Positions 1-5,648 of a stretch of 28,249 bases of DNA are shown here, piece after piece. The notes under the pieces are model-generated. The model was not told the origin of the DNA. It saw nothing but the letters and a program-made list of their open reading frames with translations, and made no database searches. Position 1 is the first letter of the stretch. Each line of letters opens with the position of its first letter. Source of the DNA: a virus; the IMG/VR virus record IMGVR_UViG_3300038558_000005, positions 1 through 28,249 of that record, one strand, 5' to 3'. Made by a program: the position numbers and the translations under genes.

Positions 1-184
1 GATTCAGTTTCGCCGCCCACCACATCGCCAGCGTCGACTTCATGGCGCCGGGGCGACCGGCGACCATCATCAGTTGCCCCTTCCGGGGCCGAACCCCGTA
101 GCCATGCAAGGCTGCGAGGTCCGGCAATTCCGGGAGGGCTTCAGCCGAGACCGCCAAGTTGAATGCGCGGCCCGGATGCAGCAT
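1..184 (-). CDS. RecA-fold ATPase, DnaB-like replicative helicase, N-terminal fragment (cut by window edge)
   Basis: Only about 61 residues are visible; the gene runs off the left edge. The start is the ATG at 184-182, which overlaps the stop of the upstream gene (TGATG), so translation is probably coupled. Residues 41-51 read VAGRPGAMKST, a clean Walker A loop (GxPGxxKST) of the kind found in DnaB/RepA-type RecA-fold ATPases. The preceding 40 residues are a short lead-in, shorter than the full N-terminal domain of bacterial DnaB, which suits phage-type stand-alone helicases. Position at the end of an operon with a nuclease and a possible ssDNA-binding protein fits replication. A RadA/Sak4-like recombination ATPase is an alternative that the missing part would settle. 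Confidence 0.75.
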   Translation of the reverse strand, partial: MLHPGRAFNLAVSAEALPELPDLAALHGYGVRPRKGQLMMVAGRPGAMKSTLAMWWAAKLN

Positions 185-429
185 CAGTCTGCGGCGGCTT
201 CTTCGGACATCGGCAGTTCACTGGCGGTCGCCACAATGGCGACGCCAGGCGCGGTGCCCTTCGGGCTCGCGGACGAGAACCGCGAGCAGACGGTGCGACC
301 GGCCTCCACCTCGCGGCGGAGACGGGAAATGTACGCCTCCAGCAGTTCGGCGTTGTCACTGCTCTTGGCACTGTAAGAGACGGCCTCGGCGTCGCCGAAG
401 CTCAGGGCAAGTTCACGCTTCAGCTCCAC
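184..429 (-). CDS. Hypothetical 81-aa early protein
   Basis: The start is a GTG at 429-427 preceded by a strong GGAGG with a 5-nt spacer. The spacer and site overlap the stop of the upstream gene, and the 3' end overlaps the helicase start (TGATG). The product is a small soluble protein: a helical, charged middle part (residues about 25-45) and an Ala/Ser-rich tail ending in acidic residues. I recognise no family. Its place directly in front of the ATPase, with coupling at both ends, suggests a replication accessory factor, but nothing in the sequence proves it. Confidence 0.7.
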   Translation of the reverse strand: MELKRELALSFGDAEAVSYSAKSSDNAELLEAYISRLRREVEAGRTVCSRFSSASPKGTAPGVAIVATASELPMSEEAAAD

Positions 430-431
430 TA

Positions 432-887
432 TTACCTCCAGGGCTTTCCGGTCTTCGCGTCCACGGGCTTACACTTCGTCGGATCGCCCTGCGGCGCAGG
501 GCACATCCACGCGGACCAGGCGCCACGCGCCCCGTTGCCGCTCTTGAGGGTCCTGTAACCGTGAGGGCAGGTTTCCATGCCGCCGCCCTGCGGCGGGCCG
601 CCCCAGGCCCCACCAGAGGCCGCAGGCGGGGCGCTGTACTGCGCAGCCTGCGGGGCTGCGCCGGTCCCCTCGTGCGCATGCACGAGAGCCAGGGTCACAG
701 CCTCCTCGGCAAGGAAGCTCTGCTGGCAAGCCAGCACCATCGACGGGAGATCCTTCATCATCTCCACACCGGGGAAAGCACCGGCAAGCTGGTCCATCAG
801 CTCGGTTGCGTTGCTACCCTTCAGGACAATCCATGCCCCGCCGGGGCCACGCCCCTTGATCGTGACGGTGCAGTCTTCAGTCGGCAT
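432..887 (-). CDS. Putative ssDNA-binding or zinc-binding early protein, 151 aa
   Basis: I choose the ATG at 887-885 (MPTEDCTVTIKG) because GGAG lies 7 nt upstream and the longer reading upstream overlaps the previous gene in another frame. The N-terminal 35 residues look like a small beta unit (TVTIKGRGPGGAWIVLKG). Then comes a helical segment (45-72), a Gly/Pro/Ala/Gln-rich linker (about 75-105) and a C-terminal Cys/His cluster (C107, H109, C129, C139) with aromatic and basic residues. Several actinophage replication modules carry similar proteins with a C-terminal CPHG-type motif, sometimes annotated as ssDNA-binding; that is recalled, not searched. It overlaps the upstream gene by 11 bp. 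Confidence 0.7.
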   Translation of the reverse strand: MPTEDCTVTIKGRGPGGAWIVLKGSNATELMDQLAGAFPGVEMMKDLPSMVLACQQSFLAEEAVTLALVHAHEGTGAAPQAAQYSAPPAASGGAWGGPPQGGGMETCPHGYRTLKSGNGARGAWSAWMCPAPQGDPTKCKPVDAKTGKPWR

Positions 888-1092
888 TGACCAACTCCAT
901 TTCATAGGTTCGGCACGGAAGGAAATCCAAGATGTCGAACGGAGGGCAATCAGGGTGGTCATCCAGCTTGACGCGGAAATCACCGGCAGGACCCGTGTGA
1001 TATTCGGTGATCGTCCCCAGCCTGCCGTTCACGGCAGACTGTGCATGCCCATTCCATCCAACGATGCGGACCCTGTCACCAGGGCAGAACAT
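877..1092 (-). CDS. Small KOW/SH3-like beta-barrel protein, 71 aa
   Basis: The start at 1092 (MFCPGDRVRIVGW) gives a compact single domain. The longer reading adds an unlikely Arg-rich N-terminus that merely overlaps the nuclease gene. The pattern GDRVRIVGW...GRLGTITEY...FRVKLDD is typical of small SH3-like or KOW barrels (motif GxxVxV, then G-x-I/V, then a strand ending in Asp). A GGGGAG lies about 10 nt upstream, within the end of the nuclease gene; the overlap is 17 bp. The larger 314-aa protein of the same operon has several segments of the same GD-V pattern, so the two may be related. Function unknown; nucleic-acid or protein binding is a guess from the fold. Confidence 0.72.
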   Translation of the reverse strand: MFCPGDRVRIVGWNGHAQSAVNGRLGTITEYHTGPAGDFRVKLDDHPDCPPFDILDFLPCRTYEMELVNAD

Positions 1093-1894
1093 CCGGGGAC
1101 TGCTCCCCGCCCCACTGATAGCAGTAATTGCGCACCTCACAATAAGAACAGAGAGGCGAAGTGTTCGGCAGAAAAATGTCGTTCTCGACCATCTTCGCAG
1201 CGGTGGTAATGCGATAAGTGATGCGATCAGCGACACTTCTCTTCACTTCACACGACGGCGACATCGCCGTGCGATTCATGAAATACGATGCGCGGTACGG
1301 CATGATGCCGTACATCTCCTCGATCGCCAGGGCATACAGATACAGTTGATCGAAGTCCTTCGGTGCCGAAGCACCGGACTTCAGGTCCACCGGATAGATA
1401 CCCCTGTTGTCCGTGAGGATACGGTCGATATACCCGACGACCGGGACGCCGAACATTTCCGTCTCGAACTTCAGTTCAATGGCCGGTTGACAGTCAGGGG
1501 TGATCCAGATATGGAAGTTGTTGGCCGTCAGCCAACTCCTCCAGTTCTGCACCATTCCCTGCCCGTGATGCAGCCACCACTTCTGGTTCTCTTTCCCCGG
1601 CCATTCCCTTGACACTCGGCCGGAGGCACGCCAAGTCTCCGGATCAGTATCGGATTCCTGTTGGCGACGCTCGATCTCCTCGGCGAAAGCCTCGGCGAAA
1701 GTCGTTGGCCCCTCAAGGGGCAGGCCGAAATCCTGCCGGTCAAGGTTCTCCGTCGCCGTGTGAACGGCAGACCCGCCGACCAGCGCCCACGATGGAATCG
1801 TGGGAACCTTCACGATCCTGCGGAGCCGGAACTTCTCGCCGCATGAGGCGGCATCAGAAACCGCCGAATGGGAGAGATGCTTGACCTTGCTCAT
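1076..1894 (-). CDS. Cas4/RecB-like PD-(D/E)XK exonuclease with Fe-S-type Cys cluster, 272 aa
   Basis: The ATG at 1894 overlaps the upstream stop (ATGA) and gives an N-terminus MSKVKHLSHS typical of RecB/Cas4-like phage nucleases. Visible motifs in order: C18; H45 in GSAVHTATE; E140 in AIELKFE; D157 in GYIDRI; D170-x-K172 in VDLKSG; QLYLYALA (183-190); and C249, C252, C258 near the end. H, D and DxK form the PD-(D/E)XK metal site; one N-terminal plus three C-terminal cysteines is the 4Fe-4S arrangement known in Cas4 and AddB nucleases. Expected role: DNA end resection in phage replication or recombination, in the cytoplasm. No Cas1/Cas2 or CRISPR array is present, so an adaptation role is not supported. 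Confidence 0.88.
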   Translation of the reverse strand: MSKVKHLSHSAVSDAASCGEKFRLRRIVKVPTIPSWALVGGSAVHTATENLDRQDFGLPLEGPTTFAEAFAEEIERRQQESDTDPETWRASGRVSREWPGKENQKWWLHHGQGMVQNWRSWLTANNFHIWITPDCQPAIELKFETEMFGVPVVGYIDRILTDNRGIYPVDLKSGASAPKDFDQLYLYALAIEEMYGIMPYRASYFMNRTAMSPSCEVKRSVADRITYRITTAAKMVENDIFLPNTSPLCSYCEVRNYCYQWGGEQSPDVLPW

Positions 1895-2835
1895 GCCATG
1901 TTCCGTGGCCAGAACGTAGTCCAGTCGACGCCATCGGAGATGGCATGCCATTGACCGGACGGCAGCTTGATCCAGAACCTGCCGGTCCGCAAGGACCGCA
2001 GAACAGACCATGTCCTGTGAGTGTCGCCGGGAACCTCGTTCCCGCCGATCACCTCAAGGTTCTCGACCTTCTCATACAGTGACCGATCCTTGCCCGGGGC
2101 ATACACGACGGTGTTGCCGTCGCCCATGTCCTCGCGGGTCACATACCCGCGAACCTCGGCGTCCTCGCCGGACCTCACGGAAACGAAATCCCCGGTCCTC
2201 GGACGAGCCGTCAGCGGCTCGTCCTCCTCGACGTCAATGAGGCGGCTGTGCGCGACGACATACAGCTTGCCCCTATGGTCGTCGCCATCCACGGCGACGA
2301 GGATGTTGCGGTGCCTGTCGGTGGCGACACACGCCACCCGGATCAGCGAATCGGTCTCACCGTCATCGACACAGATAGCCTTACCCACCGGCAGCTCAGG
2401 GTCCTCCCCGACGGGAACAGCGAGGTGGACCCTTTCGATCTCCTCGCGGAACAGGTATTCCGTCACTGAGTCGAAGTCTTTCTTGACTTCGATCATTCGC
2501 CCGTAAATCTTGAGTACCTCGCCGAGGTCCCACTTGAACTTGTACTTCTCGGCGAGATCCTTGATCGGGGCGACCCGGTCACCATGGATGAACATCGGCT
2601 GAAGCATCTCAATGTATTCAGCCTTCGGGCAATACCGCCTGATGGCACCGTCCGCCTCGCGGACAATGCAGCCGACATTCTCGCCGATCACGTAATCGAC
2701 CTGGCCGATCCACCCGGCTGACGTGGATTTCACTACGTCGCCGCAGCGGAAGTTTGCTGCCGTCCCATGGGGGACTCCCACGGGGAACAGTTCCGACCTG
2801 GTTCTGCGGATTTCCCGATGGTCGAGATTCCTCAC
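1891..2835 (-). CDS. Large hypothetical early protein with repeated GD-V beta-barrel segments, 314 aa
   Basis: I choose the GTG at 2835-2833 (VRNLDHREIRRTR): GGAAAGGAG stands 5 nt before it, and the longer ATG reading would run through the promoter and leader. The protein has an Arg-rich N-terminus and then several segments resembling SH3/KOW-type barrels: FRCGDVVKSTSAGWIGQVDYV, FIHGDRVAPI...GEVLKIYGRMIEV, and RTGDFVSV...EVRGYV. A similar pattern forms the whole of the 71-aa product two genes on. It is the first gene of the early operon, so it should be among the first made after infection or induction. No catalytic motif was seen. A tandem-barrel binding protein is the best description; no function is assigned. 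Confidence 0.72.
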   Translation of the reverse strand: MRNLDHREIRRTRSELFPVGVPHGTAANFRCGDVVKSTSAGWIGQVDYVIGENVGCIVREADGAIRRYCPKAEYIEMLQPMFIHGDRVAPIKDLAEKYKFKWDLGEVLKIYGRMIEVKKDFDSVTEYLFREEIERVHLAVPVGEDPELPVGKAICVDDGETDSLIRVACVATDRHRNILVAVDGDDHRGKLYVVAHSRLIDVEEDEPLTARPRTGDFVSVRSGEDAEVRGYVTREDMGDGNTVVYAPGKDRSLYEKVENLEVIGGNEVPGDTHRTWSVLRSLRTGRFWIKLPSGQWHAISDGVDWTTFWPRNMA

Positions 2836-2857
2836 GTCTACTCCTTTCCATGCACAG

Positions 2858-2878
2858 GCAGCACCCATTGGGTGCTGC
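2858..2878 (-). promoter_or_regulatory. Perfect 21-bp palindrome in the early-operon leader
   Basis: GCAGCACCC-ATT-GGGTGCTGC is a perfect 9-bp inverted repeat around a 3-nt centre. It lies in the predicted 5' leader of the leftward early transcript, 8 nt upstream of the GGAAAGGAG ribosome site and about 35-55 nt after the predicted transcription start. No U-run follows, so it is not a terminator. It could be a repressor operator on DNA, or a hairpin that stabilises the mRNA or controls access to the ribosome site. Confidence 0.65.
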
Positions 2879-2920
2879 AATGTTCGGGGAGCTGCGAGCC
2901 ATCTCCTTCTCGCTGAAAGA

Positions 2921-2949
2921 AATGTATCACCGTGTCGACAAGAATGCAA
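2921..2949 (-). promoter_or_regulatory. Predicted sigma-A promoter of the early operon
   Basis: On the minus strand, TTGCAT and TACATT are separated by exactly 17 bp, a good match to a vegetative promoter. The start would be near 2914, giving a leader of about 80 nt before the GTG at 2835. The spacer contains GTGTCGACA, which shares its core with the repeated CGACAC motifs just upstream, so a regulator may bind across the promoter. Confidence 0.6.
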
Positions 2950-2959
2950 TAGAAGAATG

Positions 2960-3107
2960 CGACACGCGCATTCATTAGGGGAAATGCGCGCGACACGCCG
3001 AGAACGGGCTAGGGTCTACGGCAGGACTTGACCGGCGTGGTGGGCGCGGGGACACTGGACACGCGGCCCTGCAAGGCCGTGCGTGTCGCCCCGCACGCAA
3101 GACACGC
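2960..3107. repeat. Repeated CGACACGC/GACACGC motifs with a central dyad
   Basis: CGACACGC occurs at 2960-2967 and 2991-2998 and inverted at 3081-3088; the shorter GACACGC occurs at 3058-3064 and 3101-3107. Between the first two lies a dyad, GCGCATT at 2966-2972 and AATGCGC at 2983-2989, with a 10-bp centre. GTGTCG, the inverse of the motif core, is also present in the early promoter spacer (2932-2937). The dyad lies about 50-75 bp upstream of the predicted start. Binding sites for a phage regulator, origin iterons or integrase arm sites are all possible. Confidence 0.45.
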
Positions 3108-3139
3108 CCCCCGCCTTCTGGTGGACGCGGGGGGCGTGT
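3102..3139. terminator. GC-rich perfect hairpin, likely transcription terminator
   Basis: ACACGCCCCCCGC at 3102-3114 pairs perfectly with GCGGGGGGCGTGT at 3127-3139 around a 12-nt loop. Neither side has a long T-run (TTCTATG to the right, CTTGCG on the opposite strand), so orientation is uncertain. It insulates the early promoter from transcription coming from the right. A structured small-RNA element is an alternative. Confidence 0.5.
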
Positions 3140-3183
3140 TCTATGATCAGCGCGCCCTCATGGTCGCGCGTGAGGGCAAAAGC

Positions 3184-3219
3184 AGAGACCCCCCTCGGGC
3201 CATGACGAGGGGGGTCTCT
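3184..3219 (-). terminator. Terminator of the leftward HTH gene
   Basis: AGAGACCCCCCTCG at 3184-3197 pairs perfectly with CGAGGGGGGTCTCT at 3206-3219, a 14-bp stem with an 8-nt loop. Read leftward it lies 63 nt after the HTH gene stop and is followed by CTGCTTTTG, a short U-run. This fits factor-independent termination of the HTH transcript before the early promoter region. Confidence 0.65.
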
Positions 3220-3273
3220 GTGCCCTACCGTTGCAACGTGTAGCGGATGGGCGGCTGGGTCGCTCTGTCTGTA

Positions 3274-3286
3274 GTGACCCGGTCAC
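3274..3286. promoter_or_regulatory. Short palindrome GTGACC-C-GGTCAC over the HTH gene stop
   Basis: A perfect 6-bp inverted repeat around one base overlaps the TGA of the HTH gene. It has the size of an operator half-site pair, but a site of this length may occur by chance and no second copy was seen. Confidence 0.25.
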
Positions 3287-3759
3287 ACTGTAGCTGTCTT
3301 CTCCCACGGACGCCAGGGATTCTCAGGATCGATCTCCCACCACAGATGCTCGTCGATGCCCTCACGAGCCTTGACGAACTCAAGCTTCCCTGGCTTATTG
3401 GCATTGAACCTGATGACCACCTTGTCTACGCCGTAGTTCCCTGCCATCTCGGTCAGGTTGCGCACTGTGCGCTGATACTGGTCAAGGGTGCTGGCATCCA
3501 TCGGCAGACCCCTCTTCTGTCGGACGAGTCCGCGCACGGCGCGAGCCTCCTGCGGGATGTTCGTCGATCCGAACTTCCAGTCAGGCGGCAGCACACGGGT
3601 GTTGCGGCGGATCTTCCATCGGCTGGCGAGGCTCCGCACGGCGTTGTACGTGCTGTCGCAGCGATCAGCGATGACACGGTAGGTGTCATCGCTGGTGGTC
3701 AGCTCATCCCAGATGCGTGACTGTAGCTCCGTCAGCCCCTCAGGCTTGATGTGTGTCAT
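3283..3759 (-). CDS. HTH-containing regulator, 158 aa
   Basis: The ATG at 3759 follows a TAGGAT box by exactly 6 nt, which points to a leaderless mRNA and fixes the start. Residues 10-50 (ELQSRIWDELTTSDDTYRVI then ADRCDSTYNAVRSLASRW) look like a helix-turn-helix of the sigma-region-4 or winged type. A basic segment follows (RRNTRVLPPDWKFG), and the C-terminal half (about 70-158) is a mixed helical/strand domain rich in Trp at the end. I recognise no named family. It is the only minus-strand gene in the lysogeny module, faces the integrase, and has its own terminator. A role as transcription regulator (repressor, Cro-like or immunity factor) is inferred from fold and location. Confidence 0.75.
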   Translation of the reverse strand: MTHIKPEGLTELQSRIWDELTTSDDTYRVIADRCDSTYNAVRSLASRWKIRRNTRVLPPDWKFGSTNIPQEARAVRGLVRQKRGLPMDASTLDQYQRTVRNLTEMAGNYGVDKVVIRFNANKPGKLEFVKAREGIDEHLWWEIDPENPWRPWEKTATV

Positions 3760-3765
3760 GCGTCG

Positions 3766-3771
3766 ATCCTA
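3766..3771 (-). promoter_or_regulatory. Leaderless -10 box of the HTH regulator
   Basis: TAGGAT on the minus strand is followed by CGACGC and then the ATG, placing the transcription start on the A of the start codon. A weak -35 candidate TAGACC lies 18 bp upstream. There is no good Shine-Dalgarno sequence independent of the box. The arrangement is almost identical to that of the XRE gene at 5256-5270. Confidence 0.65.
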
Positions 3772-3927
3772 GCGCGGCGTTCGCGCTTGGGTCTACTCGC
3801 CATTTTTATCGGGGCAGAACGCCCATCGGACACACAAAACCGCAGGCCAGAGGCCGAATCCATCATGGGCAAGCAGTGGAAGCCTTAGGTGTACGCCGCA
3901 GGTGGCAGCCTGGTTGGACACTTACGC

Positions 3928-3933
3928 TAGGAT
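3928..3933 (+). promoter_or_regulatory. Possible -10 box of the integrase promoter
   Basis: TAGGAT, the same hexamer as at the HTH gene, precedes the integrase ATG by 30 nt, leaving a short leader that carries a GAGGAG ribosome site at 3953-3958, 5 nt from the ATG. No good -35 is seen at 16-18 bp, so an activator may be needed or this promoter may be weak. The phage attachment site probably lies near here, but no core can be recognised without the host sequence. Confidence 0.4.
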
Positions 3934-3963
3934 GTACGGCAGCGTCCAGACAGAGGAGTAATC

Positions 3964-4998
3964 ATGGCGAGGAGAGCGGCCACAGGGCCAACGTTCGGCG
4001 AGGTCGCGGAGGCGTTCCTCCGCTCCCAGACAGCACTTGGCAAAGCCAAGTCCACGGTGTACCAGCGCCAGTGGGCGCTGGGTTACGTGTCCAAGTGCAT
4101 CGGTGACGACTTCCCGTTGGCCAAGATCACGCAGCAGGTCATGGATGCCGTCATGCTCCAAGCTGGCGACCTCGCGGTTGCCACGCGCAACGGCATGTTC
4201 TGCACACTGCGGCAGTTCATCAGGTACGCGAAAGCCAATGGCCATGAGTGCAATGACTTCATTTTCGGGTACCGTGCGACTACCGCGCCACGCAAGCAGT
4301 ATGAGTACATCCCTGCTGAACGGTTCATGGACATCGTCGAAGCGGCAGTAAATCCGCATGCGCGGGCCATCGTCGCAACAATGCTGTTCACTATGTTGCG
4401 CGGATGCGACATCCGTAATCTGCGGATGGAGAACATTCGTTGGAATGAAGGACCGCATGGTTCGATGCGCATCACCATGCAGAAGACTAAGAAGGAACTC
4501 GTCATCCCTTTCTCGGCATTGTATGCCGAGGAGTTGAGGAATTGGGTCACAATCCTCACTGATGAACTGGCCGCAAATGGGCGGAAGATCGGGCGAGGCA
4601 CAATCCTTTTCCCTCGGCGTAGCTGTGACCATACCGGGGCCAAGGGAAAACTTCTGGATTTCGACAAGGCCGTCTCAAGGTTCGACAAGATTTTCGTCCG
4701 CGCCGCAGCGCGGGCAGGCATCGAACTGCCGGAGGGGGAGGGTGCGCACACAGCGCGCCGCAGCGCCGCAAGGGCGCTATACATGCACCTCGTTGAAACC
4801 TCCAGCCATTCGAGGGCTCTACAGTTCGTCCAGTACATTCTTGGGCATGCGTCGTCCAAGACGACAGAGATGTATATCGGGGTGCATGAGCTGATGGTAG
4901 AGGCAACCAGGGTTCTCGCTGACGACCCGTTCGGCATTGAGGCTGACCGCCTCAAGGCGGTCGGCGGCGACAATGTGACGGCGGTGAACTTCAGATGA
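3964..4998 (+). CDS. int: Tyrosine recombinase, phage integrase, 344 aa
   Basis: The product catalyses site-specific integration and, with a directionality factor, excision of the phage. The N-terminal part (about 10-95) is the SAM-like/core-binding domain; the catalytic domain starts near residue 115. Active residues visible: R146 in LRGCDIRNL, K174 in MQKTKKE, H262 and R265 in HTARRSAAR, H295 in LGHASSKTTE, and the nucleophile Y304 in EMYIG. The set is complete, so the enzyme should be active. The start follows GAGGAG by 5 nt. The stop overlaps the ATG of the next small gene (ATGA). Presence of this gene and two regulators marks the phage as temperate. Confidence 0.95.
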   Translation: MARRAATGPTFGEVAEAFLRSQTALGKAKSTVYQRQWALGYVSKCIGDDFPLAKITQQVMDAVMLQAGDLAVATRNGMFCTLRQFIRYAKANGHECNDFIFGYRATTAPRKQYEYIPAERFMDIVEAAVNPHARAIVATMLFTMLRGCDIRNLRMENIRWNEGPHGSMRITMQKTKKELVIPFSALYAEELRNWVTILTDELAANGRKIGRGTILFPRRSCDHTGAKGKLLDFDKAVSRFDKIFVRAAARAGIELPEGEGAHTARRSAARALYMHLVETSSHSRALQFVQYILGHASSKTTEMYIGVHELMVEATRVLADDPFGIEADRLKAVGGDNVTAVNFR

Positions 4999-5198
4999 TC
5001 ATTCAAGTTCCCGCGTGCGACATCTGTGAGAAGCCCCGCAACAACCTCATACCCATGACTCTGGAGGTCGGCGGGAAGTCGCACAGGGCGGTCCTCTGCG
5101 AGGAATGCGCAGAGCCGTTCACCGCCCTGGCAGCGAAGCTGATCCTGCGGCGCCGGAAGCGCCCGGCGCGCCCGAAGATGGTCGTCCTGATGGATTGA
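4995..5198 (+). CDS. Small Cys-pair (zinc-finger-like) protein, 67 aa
   Basis: The gene overlaps the integrase stop by 4 bp (ATGA) and must be cotranscribed and coupled with it. The protein has two CxxC knuckles, C8/C11 and C35/C38, about 24 residues apart, enclosing a small beta segment (MTLEVGGKSHRAVLC); the C-terminal third is very basic (ILRRRKRPARPK). Small proteins of this CxxC-Vx-CxxC type are common in actinobacteria and their phages. A DNA- or RNA-binding role is likely from the basic tail. Coupling to int makes it a candidate directionality or integration cofactor, though it lacks an obvious excisionase winged helix. Confidence 0.78.
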   Translation: MIIQVPACDICEKPRNNLIPMTLEVGGKSHRAVLCEECAEPFTALAAKLILRRRKRPARPKMVVLMD

Positions 5199-5212
5199 CC
5201 GGAGACGCGAAA

Positions 5213-5244
5213 AAGAGGGGCACCGCCGAAGCGGTGCCCCTCTT
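5213..5244. terminator. Bidirectional terminator between integrase operon and XRE gene
   Basis: AAGAGGGGCACCGC pairs with GCGGTGCCCCTCTT, a perfect 14-bp stem with a CGAA loop. It lies 15 nt after the finger gene stop. Read leftward, the stem runs into a U-run (CTCTTTTTCG), so it is the stronger terminator for transcripts coming from the right. Read rightward it still ends in CTCTTG and can close the integrase operon. Confidence 0.8.
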
Positions 5245-5255
5245 GCGTTGGGCGG

Positions 5256-5261
5256 TATGAT
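5256..5261 (+). promoter_or_regulatory. Leaderless -10 box of the XRE regulator
   Basis: TATGAT is followed by CGTCGC and then ATG, so the transcript is expected to begin on the A of the start codon. It lies 12 nt after the terminator hairpin, so the gene has its own promoter. The -35 region falls within the hairpin and shows no consensus, typical of leaderless actinobacterial promoters that rely on the -10. Confidence 0.7.
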
Positions 5262-5267
5262 CGTCGC

Positions 5268-5648
5268 ATGGGTGCGACGATGAAACAACATGACCCTGTA
5301 GAGATGAGGAGAGTGGGAGCGTGGATAAAATACTACCGTGAATTGAACGGAATGACGAAAAAGGAATTAGCTGAATCCGTCGGGTATAAATGCAGAGTGG
5401 TCGACTTCTGGGAAAGAGGCGATCGGCTGCCTCATCTCATTACTACCCGGGATATCGCTAAGACTCTGAGGATTCCCGTGGCCGCCCTTCTCGTCGAACG
5501 CTTCCCGGATAAAACGTTGATCGTCGGCAACAGGCTCAGAGATCCCCAAGATGCCTGGCTACTGGCAGATCAATACCGCCTCCGGGTGGAAGCCCTAGAG
5601 CGCTCCTCAGCCGCCTCACGGCTGAGTCAACGGCCTCGTCGTACATAG
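5268..5648 (+). CDS. XRE-family (Cro/CI-type) HTH regulator, 126 aa
   Basis: Residues 14-75 form a classic HTH_3 domain: VGAWIKYYRELNGMTKKELA, then ESVGYKCRVVDFWERG, then DRLPHLITTRDIAKTLRIPV. The C-terminal 45 residues are helical and basic with no peptidase or oligomerisation domain recognised. The start at 5268 is set by the leaderless TATGAT box 6 nt upstream; an internal Met at residue 5 is the alternative. A lysogeny repressor or Cro-like switch is the likely role, given the neighbouring integrase. The last 113 bp overlap the convergent gene for the peptidoglycan-binding protein, so the two transcripts are complementary there. Confidence 0.87.
   Translation: MGATMKQHDPVEMRRVGAWIKYYRELNGMTKKELAESVGYKCRVVDFWERGDRLPHLITTRDIAKTLRIPVAALLVERFPDKTLIVGNRLRDPQDAWLLADQYRLRVEALERSSAASRLSQRPRRT

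Larger units (their letters stand above)
2836..3282. other. Non-coding control region between early operon and HTH gene
   Basis: This 447-bp stretch has no convincing gene; short open frames in it lack ribosome sites and plausible composition. It holds, from left to right, the early leader with its palindrome, the early promoter, a dyad at 2966-2989 flanked by CGACAC, further GACACGC copies, and two long perfect hairpins. It combines transcription stop and start signals. It could also hold a replication origin or a small RNA, neither of which can be shown here. Confidence 0.7.

Noticed and set aside
159-890. Long plus-strand open frame of 243 residues
   Set aside because: Arg/Ser/Pro-rich composition, no ribosome site, and it lies over four well-supported coupled minus-strand genes; a shadow of high-GC coding sequence.
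1076-1894. CRISPR-Cas adaptation gene cas4
   Set aside because: No repeats, cas1 or cas2 in the window; the context is phage replication.
3028-3056. TTGACC with a 17-bp spacer to GACACT as a rightward promoter
   Set aside because: The -10 matches only three of six bases and a hairpin with no gene follows.
3028-3243. Possible small plus-strand gene in the control region
   Set aside because: No ribosome site, and it reads straight through two perfect hairpins.
3772-3963. Phage attachment site next to integrase
   Set aside because: Location is plausible, but no core or arm sites can be recognised without the host junctions; not called.
4083-5291. Minus-strand open frame of 402 residues opposite the integrase
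   Set aside because: The plus strand holds a complete tyrosine recombinase and finger gene with ribosome site and terminator; the opposite frame has no motif.
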